Part shown: positions 55,647-64,000 of the stretch, piece after piece | How positions within the stretch are numbered: the stretch's first letter is position 1 | How the letters are laid out: each line of letters begins with the position of its first letter | NCBI GenBank assembly: GCA_033239525.1 | Contig: BSYO01000003.1 | Coordinates: 10,162,001-10,226,000 of the forward strand | Length of the DNA stretch: 64,000 nt | DNA from: Nepenthes gracilis | Lineage: Eukaryota; Streptophyta; Magnoliopsida; Caryophyllales; Nepenthaceae | Direction of reading: 5' to 3' | Translations under genes and position numbers: made by a program | The notes under the pieces: model-generated | Database searches by the model: none | What the model saw: only the letters and a program-made list of their open reading frames with translations | What the model was told of the DNA's origin: nothing

Positions 55647-56439
55647 TGTTGACGCAAATACGGAAGACACGGTGACCGAGTGGATAAAGCTCTCGGACAG
55701 CAACACAGAGTAGAACTCTCGGACGGACTGCCAAAAGTTGAGATAGAAAAACGAGAGAGAACACACGAAATTTTAACGTGGAAAACCCTTCTTCAATCAA
55801 GGGAAAAACCACCAAAGAATACACTATAAAAGGATTGTTTACAAGTATGTTAGCTATACAAGCTCAAACAAAAAGAAAAACAATCTCAAATGTACAATCT
55901 CTCTCTAAAAGTGTTTCTCACTTTATCTTTACAACAAGACTTGCTCACAGCTCTCTCAATGCTCACTCCAAGACTGCTCTCAAAGACACGGCACAAGCAC
56001 TCCAAATACTCTTGGCAGCACGTAACTCAAGTAAGGGCACAAGCCTTGTATATATACACAATGGGCCTAGTAGACAACCGGCCACCCTACTGGCACTAGG
56101 GTGGCAGGACCACGCCGCCTAGACCTGCCACGGCATGTGCACGTCCGGCGTGCCAGAGTGGCAGGCCTAACACCTGGGAAGTTGCAACTGCCTCAACATC
56201 CAATCAGAATAGGTGACCAACCCACCTGCAAAACGGGACTGCAGCAGGCCTACGAAGAGAGAGAGTCAATGCCTATACTCTCAGGGTCCTCGTCCATATC
56301 CTCAGCAGCCTCTTGGACATGACGCTCCCAACGAGTCCTCGTCCACTTTGACAGGCTTCTCGGACCAATCATCAAAGTCCTTGTCCATTTCTCCAATATA
56401 GTCTGCGGATATAAGTGCCACACGAGAGTGACCCCAATA
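55647..56439 (-). repeat. 5' LTR
   Basis: Plus-coordinate ends TGTTGACGCAAATACGG and GACCCCAATA (last CA altered to TA). The complement of TGGTATCAGAGA lies at 55633-55644, two bases away. A TATA-like TATATATACACAA lies at 56049-56061 (51173 in the partner). Confidence 0.88.
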
Positions 56440-57709
56440 CTATTCTGGCTTGATCTCATATTGGTATTAATTCTGTACCATTCTTGTCTTGGTGGCTGCC
56501 AAGAAGCAGTCACATCAGTAATCTGCCTGGGAAATAGGAGGGAGGGGAGGAGATGGGATCATGGAGGTCATTTTGCCAGCCTCAAAATGCATCCCTTCGG
56601 GTCAAGGTCCCCATCGAATTCGTCCTCGAACATTTCTCTGTTGCGTTAATTCCAGATCTACCATTACTCGGCCGATAAGGAACCCTTTAGGAAGGTTTTG
56701 ATGCCTAGCCAAGTGAAGACCTAATGATTCTTTTGGCAACTAATTAAATTGAACTCAAGAATCTCGCATTGTCCATAATTATTAGTTGATTGCTCCGTAT
56801 TTGGAGATAAACCTCTTTGGGCTCGGCTGAACTGCAGTATTTTGGGGCATAATATATTTCAAATTTCGGCTAAATCTGCTTAATTTGAATTAAAATAATT
56901 ATGGAATGAAATTGAGGCCCAGCTGCCATTTTAAGCTAACTGAAGGCTATATATTTTCTTGGCTTTTGAGGGAGAAAACACTTGGATATGAGAAGGCTAA
57001 TTTTGAAGTAAATCAAATTCAAAAAATTAATTATTTAGGAGGAAATTATATTTCCTAACCCTGACTTAGCCGGCCAGCCCTCCTTGAAATCCTTAGTGGC
57101 CATTAGAGTTTCTACCCTCTTTTATTCATATTACACTATTTGTGAGGAGGAGATCTCGGCTGACATAGAGTTTGCTTTGGAGGTAAATTTTATTCAAATT
57201 TTAAATTAGAAATTGAGAGGGAATTAAATCTTAGTGGCTGCCCAACTAAACCTTAGCAATTCTCAGGGTTTTCTCATCCTCTGTTTATATCTCATTGTAG
57301 AGACGTAAAAATCTGAACGAGCAGCCAAGAGGAAGGAATTGTAGTATAACGTTAGAATGATATAATATAATTGTTGCAATAATTTTATGATGTAAATTAT
57401 TCAAGTTGTGTGCGGCATTTGAGTGACATTCAAGCCAGTATTTAAACGCCACATTCTTTTTTTACCGTGTTTGAATATAGTTCAAACGTTGCATGTGGTT
57501 TATTATATACACTCATTGCATGTTGATTTCTTGACGTTGGAATGATAATATTTCCATAGTTTATTATGTGGTAGCTCTACGGAATGAGAGGGTAGTCTCA
57601 TATTTACATTATACTCATGACTATGTGTGTATTAATGCTTGAACTAGAAACTATGGATCTGGCATTCGACTGTGATTTGAGGCAATGCTTAAACTTCAAA
57701 CAACAATTT
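56440..57709. other. Unassigned region, possibly part of an old large LTR
   Basis: No coding support. A TATA-like GGCTATATATTTTC at about 56947 with a purine-rich leader, then CCGGCCAGCCCTCCTTG near 57069, would fit a plant LTR promoter and R region. If so, the region continues beyond the element at 57715-62094 to about 63450, but neither LTR end was found. Confidence 0.3.
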
Positions 57710-57714
57710 GAAGA

Positions 57715-58723
57715 TGAAAAAGCACGTTTCGTGCTAATGTGTTTCGACCCCGTAAAAATATAGCGGAAGCAACAATAAATAATAAATTAAATATCCGATA
57801 CACGTAAGGGATATTTAACTCCAAATGTAAACGGAACTAATAAGCATGTACAATATTAACAACAATGAGCAATAATAATAAAGGCGCGATTTTTTGGTGA
57901 CGAAGTGGCTTCGATACCCACGGTATCGAGAAAAAACACTTCGGGCTTCAACGGCCAGGGAAGCAATGCATTATGAAAATCAACTTACAGACCGGGTGGT
58001 AACGACGCGCTAACCTAGCCGACTTACTCCCGTCACGTGATCCCTACCAAGGAACTCCTTGGATTTACCCGCGGCAACGGAACCGGACTCCTTCCGGTCT
58101 TCACGTCAATCTTTCCTCGAACCACTTGAATTTCCAATCACGAACGAGTCTCCTTCTTCACGAACCAAAGTCTCCAACAATGGTAGAAGGATGAAGGTTG
58201 AATGGAAAAAGAGAAAGAAAAATAATGAGAAACCTCTTTAGATTATGAAGCTCAAAGTAATGTCTTTTGGATTTCTCAAGAGAAGCTAAAACAATTGAAG
58301 CATGTGAAGCTTTCTTCTCAAGCCTTAATGGCTGCACCAGATTTTCAGAGAGGCTGTGGCGTGCTTAGGGTTTGAGGAAAAGAAGGTATGAATTTATAGT
58401 GGAGCCAAAAACGCGTTCAAAAATTCTGCCCGTTGGGCCGCCGCTCGAGCGGGGCTCGAGCCGAGCGGCTGGAGGGCGAACAGCGAGCGGGCGGCATACT
58501 GGTTTATCGGCTCGAGCGGATATCGAGCAGGAAGCGAGCGGCCCCCATTCTGGTTTATGCGCTCGAGCAGCAAGCGGGCTCCAGGCGAGCGGGCGGTCTT
58601 TAGACGGGCTCGAGCGTGTGGAGGGCGGACCGAATGGACTTTAACCAGACAACCCACAACCCGACATCAATATAATAATACATATGGTCACGGAATATGC
58701 CAATTACACAAATGTCTCTAACA
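57715..58723 (-). repeat. 3' LTR
   Basis: Plus-coordinate ends TGAAAAAGCACGTTTCG and GTCTCTAACA. A TATA box on the minus strand (CTATAAATTC) lies at 58392-58400. Next to it is the CTCGAG-rich array. Confidence 0.9.
58436..58632 (-). repeat. GC-rich array of GCTCGAGCGG palindromes in the LTR
   Basis: CGCTCGAGCGG, GGCTCGAGC, TCGAGCAGGAAGCGAGCGG and GCGCTCGAGCAGCAAGCGGGC recur about every 25-40 bp, with ACTGGTTTAT and TCTGGTTTAT between. The block is GC-rich inside an AT-rich LTR. The other LTR holds it at 61788-61997 with an extra TAGGGTTTCCGCAGAAACCC segment. It lies just upstream of the minus-strand TATA, where enhancers would be. Confidence 0.8.
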
Positions 58724-58737
58724 ATCTCCCCCTTTGG
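58724..58737 (-). other. Polypurine tract
   Basis: On the minus strand CAAAGGGGGAGAT directly precedes the 3' LTR, as needed for plus-strand DNA priming. Confidence 0.75.
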
Positions 58738-59173
58738 CAATTCCGTGACAAAACTCATAAAATAAAGAAATACAAGAGAATCACGGGTTCAGACACCACC
58801 GAGATAAAACCCGTGTACATGAAAACCTACGCCTAGTGATACAAAAAAATACATAAAACAATGGAAATAGCTATACGAGAGCTGCTGAGGTGATGCGATA
58901 AAGACTTGCGGTGACATCCTGTATACTTTAGTGTCCTGATCAAGCAAGGTTAGTACCAACAATACAAAAGATAATAACAATTTAACGGCATGCATGGTAC
59001 ATTGGCATGAGAACATACAAAAATGTACCAAACACCAATCCTCCTCCTAACGAACATAATCAATACTCCCCCTAACAGTAATAATAAACTGAAATGACAT
59101 GAGAATAACAAAAATACCCCCAAAATAAGCAGGCTCCGCTCCGTCTCCCCTAAGCTCCCCCTAACAAAGTGCA

Positions 59174-61017
59174 TCAAAAATTTATCTCTCCCTTTTTGTC
59201 ACGAATGGCCAAGGGGTAATGTAGCTCACTTTTCTTAACCCAAACTTGTCTCACTGAATGCATTCTTGTATTCAAGCTTTTTACTTGTGCATCCAAATGT
59301 TGAAGGTGATCAACAAGTTTATTCATATTTAGCCCTGGTATTTGGTTGTGCAAAAGATTCATGGTGTAGCACCTTCGGCGAATATGACCAACTTTTCCAC
59401 ATGCATGACAAGTAGGCACAAACTTAGGGATGGAAGAATTGTTCATGGCCTTGTGATTACCTAGATTAGATGGGCCAAATCTGTTATTCACACGTTGAGG
59501 CACGGCCTTGATGACTTTGGGTGTGTGGGCATGATTATGTGAAATTTTCGTGGCGGGAATAAACACAGTTTTAGGTTCCACATCAGTTTGTACAAAGTTC
59601 GCAACATACCCCAAACCCTGTTTATTTCCACCAATTTTTCCCAACCCGAGCATATGATCTAATTTCGTAGACCCATTTGATAATTGTTTCAAATCTTTTC
59701 GAGATGCCTCAAGTTCAGATTCTAGAGTTGTTATTTGTTTAGAAGATGAGATTTTTAAATTCTCAAATTCTTGGAGTTTAGAATCAACCTTGGATTGTAG
59801 AGATATTTTTTCTTTTTCCAAATCAATGATCATATTATTTAGGGTTCTATTTAATTTCTTAACTTTCAAACATTCCCTAAATAATTTATCGTAAGCTTCT
59901 TGAAGGCCATCAAATTCAGCTTCTGATTCGGCCTCAGAATCATCAGATCGATTAATGTTCTCTACAGAATTGTCACACATTGAGGTCATAAAGGCCATGT
60001 GCTTGACCGGCCCATTTTCAGAACATGTTTCACCCTCTTCTTCTTCGTCATCGCTTACGATCACATTAGCTTTAAAGGCTTGACCTTGTTGGCGTTTAAG
60101 GTTTGGGCATTCAGCCCGATAATGGCCAAAGCCTTTACACTCATGACATTGGACCCCTTGGATAGTTTTCGATTTGGAGTCCTTACTCTCACGTCGGTCT
60201 TTCTTCTCAAATTTATGTGATCGTTTTAAGTCCACATCCAATTTTTCTGATGGAGAATTATTTTTCATTAAGAATTTTTTAAAATTCTTAACAAATAATG
60301 AAAAATCGTCATCGCTACATGATTCTTCATCGGAGTCCCGTTTTCGCTCTTCCCTACTTGATTTTAGAGCAATAGATTTTTGTTTCTTTGATTGAGGCAA
60401 TGTGAGCTCATAAGTTTGTAGGGAGCCTACAAGTTCTTCTATTTTCAATTTATCTAAATCTTTGCTTTCTTCAATGGCAGTAACTTTAGGTCTAAAGCGT
60501 TCAGGCAAAGGTCGAAGAACTTTTCTAACAATCCTATTTTTAGGGATTCGTTCTCCTAAATTAAATGTAGAATTGGCAATATCATTCAATTGAGCATAGA
60601 ACTCATCGAAGGTCTCATCATTTTTCATTTTTATTTCCTCGAATCTAGTGGTGAGCATTTGTAATTTTGAATTTTTCACTAGTTTCGTGCCTTCGTGAGT
60701 AATTTCAAGAATATCCCAAGTATCTTTAGAGGTCTCACACATTGAATTCGTTTAAACTCATCGGGAGACACAGCCATGAAAATAGCATGTAACCCCTTAC
60801 TATTCCAATTACATGCATCAAGTTCCTCTTTGGTCCATGAAGATAGGGCTTTTGGTTCGTTATCGACGGAACTTGTGGGTGGCGTCCACCCAATTTGGGT
60901 ACTAACCCAAACTCGTTCATCTAAAGATTTTAGGAAGGCTCTCATCCGGACCTTCCAATAGGCATAGTTACTCCCATCAAAGAAGGGAGGAACGGAAAGC
61001 GATCCACTAGTATACAT
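59174..61017 (-). pseudogene. gag: SIRE/Maximus-like gag, one frameshift
   Basis: The ATG at 61017 begins MYTSGSLSVPPFFDGSNYAY. The N-terminal domain runs to DEFKRIQ, where one base seems lost near 60743. The other frame continues open for 522 codons (60742-59174). Order: UBN2-type core (TWDILEITHEGTKLVKNSKL, LTTRFEEIKM, SLQTYELTLP); acidic/basic linker; first zinc knuckle CHECKGFGHYRAEC; acidic stretch; coiled coil with heptad-like Leu/Ile (about residues 270-360 of the long frame); second zinc knuckle CHACGKVGHIRRRC; and a QVWVKKSEL tail ending at a stop. Both knuckles keep all Cys and His. In complete SIRE-type elements protease would follow here; it is absent. It could supply particle protein if the frameshift is ignored or absent in sister copies. 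Confidence 0.9.
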
Positions 61018-61046
61018 CTAGATCGGGGGTCGCAGATCGGGGTGAG

Positions 61047-61058
61047 TCTCTGATACCA
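61047..61058 (-). other. Primer-binding site
   Basis: On the minus strand TTGGTATCAGAG follows the 5' LTR end after one base. This is the initiator-Met type site without mutations in its core. Confidence 0.8.
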
Positions 61059-61060
61059 AT

Positions 61061-62094
61061 TGAAAAAGCACGTTTCGTGCTAACGTGTTTCGACCCCGTA
61101 AAAATATAGCGGAAGCAACAATAAATAATAAATTAAATATCCGATACACGTAAGGGATATTTAACTCCAGATGTAAACGGAACTAATAAGCATGTACAAT
61201 ATTAACAACAATGAGCAATAATAATAAAGGCGCGATTTTTTGGTGACGAAGTGAAAACTCGATACCCACGGTATCGAGAAAAACACTCCGGGCTTCAACG
61301 GCCAGGGAAGCAATGCACTATGAAAATCAACTTACAGACCGGGTGGTAACGACGCGCTAACCTAGCCGACTTACTCCTGTCACGTGATCCCTACCAAGGA
61401 ACTCATTGGATTTGCCCGCGGCAACGGAACCGGACTCCTTCCGGTCTTCACGTCAATCTTCCCTCGAACCACTTGAATTTCCAATCACGAACGAGTCTCC
61501 TTCTTCACGAACCAAAGTCTCCAACAATGGTAGAAGGATGAAGGTTGAATGGAAAAAGAGAAAGAAAAATAATGAGAAACCTCTTTAGATTATGAAGCTC
61601 AAAGTAATGTCTTTTGGATTTCTCAAGAGAAGCTAAAATAATTGAAGCATGTGAAGCTTTCTTCTCAAGCCTTAATGGCTGCACCAGATTTTCAGAGAGG
61701 CTGTGGCGTGCTAAGGGTTTGAGGAAAAGAATGTATGAATTTATAGTGGAGCCAAAAACGCGTTCAAAAATTCTGCCCGTTGGGCCGCCGCTCGAGCGGC
61801 TGTAGGGTTTCCGCAGAAACCCAGCAGGCGCTCGAGCGGCTGGAGGGCGAACAGCGAGCGGGCAGCATACTGGTTTATCGGCTCGAGCGGATATCGAGCA
61901 GGAAGTGAGCGGCCCCCATTCTGGTTTATGCGCTCGAGCAGCAAGCGGGCTGCAGGCGAGCGGGCGGTCTTTGGACGGGCTCGAGTGCGTGGAGGGCGGA
62001 CCAAACGGACTTTAACCCAACAACCCACAACCCGACATCAATATAATAATACATATGGTCACGGAATATGCCAATTAGACAAATGTCTCTAACA
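61061..62094 (-). repeat. 5' LTR
   Basis: Collinear with 57715-58723; ends TGAAAAAGCACG and GTCTCTAACA. It is about 25 bp longer because of the GC-rich array. The minus-strand TATA lies at 61739-61746. Confidence 0.9.
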
Positions 62095-62099
62095 GAAGA

Positions 62100-63459
62100 G
62101 TTTCGTTAATCAATAAGATCCCGGTTTATTTTCATGAGGAATAGCAGTATCCTAATTTGTTATGAGGCCTCAGTGACAGAAAACATAGTTTAGTTGAGAT
62201 TTAGCTTTGTTTTAATAGAGAACAGTGCTCGGCATTTGCATGTTATTCAAACGCTAGAGAGTCAATTTCGAGAACAAGTTAAATCATAGGTTTTAAATAC
62301 CGAGAAGCATGGTTTCAAATTTAGGATGAGTTCAAAGAATTTTTGTGGGCCTTAGTGAGATGACCATGTGGGATACTTAGGTGCTTTTGTCGATTCCCCT
62401 ATTCCTTCTTTCCTTCATTCACTGGTGTTGTCCCTTAATTTGTGTAAGTACATTTTATTGAAATTCTATGACTAAGTAAATGAAAGTATGTAAAGACTCC
62501 AAGATATCTGAGCGAATGGGAGTTGATGAAACGTTAGCATAGTCTATACTTTTTCGTTACCAAATCAATTTCAGTTGTCGAGGTCAATATATTTTGAAGA
62601 AGGATGCTTACATCATTCTAACTATCATAGAATATGATATCTAGATATCATGAGGAGAAACATTGGAGATAGTATAGTCCTGCTATGGTTATGGTCTTCT
62701 AGGAGGATTTGTAGGGGCAGTTATATATCGTAGATATTGAAAACCTCATGCTATATATCTAGTCAATGGAGGCATAAATACATTAACTTTTGGTTCACAA
62801 TATAAAGAAGATCGCCGGAGATTATTATTATTTGTTATTATTTAGACTTTATATTGAGTTGGATTTTCAAAATTTTTAAGGGAAGACCTTAGTAGACCTT
62901 GTAGCCAATATTGAGATTTATTGAAATCGAGTGGATATCCTTCGGAATTTTGATATAATTTCTTGAGTTAATAATGATGATGTTATTTATTAACACAATT
63001 TATTGAACTTTGATATTGTTGCTTGAAAAATTCATTGATAAACGTGTTCTAGGATCATTTGACTCCCGCTGTTGTTAGCTTTGGTCAAGGTTGTTTGTTG
63101 GGCATCCAGCTTACCATTTCAAGTTCTTTCCTTGTAGAATAGCATTGGAATTGCTGATCACAAGTTTTGAAGCAGATTAGAGGGAGAGCTTTGGAGACAA
63201 TGTGGAGCTGAATAGCCTAGTTGGAGCAAGTAGTTTATGTCTTGATATTTTAGTTGTAATACATTCATATACGTTTATGATATTAGTTTTGGGACTGTGT
63301 TTTCCTCATAGTATTGATGTATCTATATTTTTTTGTCTTGGTCAAGTTATTTTTCAGTGATGATTATAATATTTTTATGAGATGGATGGTTTTTAGCATG
63401 AGCAGACCGGGTGATGGTTGTATACTGGGTTTGCGTCACCACAATGGGCCAGGATATTG
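62100..63459. other. Unassigned region right of the gag-only element
   Basis: AT-rich, with no reading above about 60 codons and no recognisable element end. It may continue the possible large LTR suggested for 56440-57709. TGGTTGTATACTGGGTTTGCG near 63414-63435 precedes the LINE. Confidence 0.3.
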
Positions 63460-63469
63460 AACCTTAATT

Positions 63470-64000
63470 GAAGACTTGGGGGACAACACCACCATGGAAG
63501 GGGATATCTCAGTGGACCTTCCAGGTAAATAGCCGTCTATAATTCCCTTTGATGAATTTATATATGAACTTGTGAAAGACTGGGATCGCTCACTTAGCTA
63601 CAAAGCTCTGTTCCATAAAATTCCTATTTTATGGAATCCATTGTGCCAGTACAAGGTGATTTACTTAGATTTCAACTATTATCTCGCCGATTCACAAATC
63701 CAACTGACTAGTTTGAAGCCCTGTCGAATGGACCATGAATGGTATACCAACACTACCTCATGGTTTGCCCTTGGAGCCAAAATTTCAATCCTCATGAAAA
63801 TGACTTTGACGCTGTTGTGATCTGGGTGAGGCTCCCAGACGTACCATTCTACTATAGCCGGAATGATGTTCTATGGGCTATGAAAGCTAATTGGCTAGCC
63901 AATCGAAATTGATATGAACACCACAGCAGCGGATAGAGGTAGATTTGCCAAGAATAATGCCAATGTCGATCTCTCCAAGCCACTGCTCTCTCAATTTTTC
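63470..64000 (+). pseudogene. LINE ORF1 (DUF4283-like), runs off the window
   Basis: DEFIYELVKDWDRSLSYKAL, KIPILWNPLCQYKVIYLDFN and YYLADSQIQL (63550-63690) start a DUF4283 domain of a plant L1-type LINE. In other frames VIWVRLPDVPFYYSRNDVLW (63817-63876) and GRFAKNNANVDLSKPLLSQF (63938-63997) continue in the order expected. At least two frame changes occur. ORF1 protein binds LINE RNA. A zinc knuckle and ORF2 would follow beyond 64000. It is a separate copy from the LINE at 18976. Confidence 0.8.

Larger units (their letters stand above)
50741..56439 (-). mobile_element. Best-preserved Copia retrotransposon of the window
   Basis: Minus strand, 5.7 kb. 3' LTR 50741-51542, 5' LTR 55647-56439, perfect duplication CTATT (50736-50740 and 56440-56444). 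The polyprotein order gag, protease, integrase, RT, RNase H is complete. Open stretches are up to 399 codons, but at least one frameshift, several stops and a changed RT active site remain. The primer site TGGTATCAGAGA abuts the 5' LTR, and GAGGGGAAGT precedes the 3' LTR. It is the youngest full-length copy seen, though not autonomous as read. Confidence 0.92.
57715..62094 (-). mobile_element. Gag-only SIRE/Maximus-like Copia element
   Basis: Minus-strand element, 4.4 kb, with LTRs 57715-58723 and 61061-62094 and a perfect duplication GAAGA (57710-57714 and 62095-62099). Between the LTRs lie a primer site (TTGGTATCAGAG), one gag gene, and a polypurine tract. No protease, integrase, RT or RNase H is present in any frame. 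The LTRs are nearly identical by eye apart from a length change in the GC-rich array, so insertion was recent. Complete ends and a duplication show it transposed in this form or was deleted precisely later. Confidence 0.92.

Overview
This is a flowering-plant nuclear window made almost entirely of transposable elements. The evidence is its AT-rich sequence, Copia elements primed by an initiator-Met-type site (TGGTATCAGAG class), Tat-like Ty3/gypsy elements with a near-TTGGCGCCGTCT junction, plant L1-type LINEs with a DUF4283-like ORF1, and 5-bp target duplications. The species cannot be named from the sequence. No complete host gene, tRNA, rRNA or CRISPR array is visible. The only host-gene candidate is a promoter-like 5' end on the minus strand at 1757-2350.

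Layout. 2595-6302 is a Tat-like Ty3/gypsy element that stops inside reverse transcriptase (RT). 6598-7717 is a Copia solo LTR. 8088-10199 is a probable old LTR. 10372-16230 is a pol-less gypsy element (TSD CATCT) whose two LTRs differ in their U3 arrays. A 3.0 kb solo LTR (10709-13684, TSD CTGTC) sits in its 5' LTR. 18026-18970 is a Tat-type solo LTR (TSD GTTAT). From about 18976 a broken LINE runs to about 29997, split by a Copia element (20151-25098) and by a deleted minus-strand Copia derivative (25729-29117).

From about 30000 a decayed plus-strand Copia runs to about 50164. It hosts three insertions: a very short minus-strand LTR element (30218-33925) in gag, a second short element (34763-41278) near the gag/protease border, and another Copia (44577-50023) in its 3' LTR. 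The second short element carries a 3.2 kb solo LTR (35331-38523, TSD CAAAC). These are a three-deep nest plus serial insertions, several with recognisable duplications. Next comes the best-preserved Copia (50741-56439, minus, TSD CTATT). A 4.4 kb SIRE/Maximus-like element (57715-62094, minus, TSD GAAGA) follows. It carries only gag, with two intact zinc knuckles, and no pol. A second LINE begins near 63470 and leaves the window.

How the parts relate. No coding element looks autonomous. All four Copia RTs have lost one aspartate of YxDD. Four Copia gags have a broken zinc knuckle. One integrase has all three catalytic residues replaced. Many lesions are C-to-T or G-to-A changes, as expected of long-methylated repeats. 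The short elements and the gag-only element keep LTRs, primer site and polypurine tract, so they probably moved using enzymes supplied by relatives elsewhere. The most noteworthy item is the gag-only SIRE-like element. I found no convincing new cellular system beyond the retrotransposon biology.
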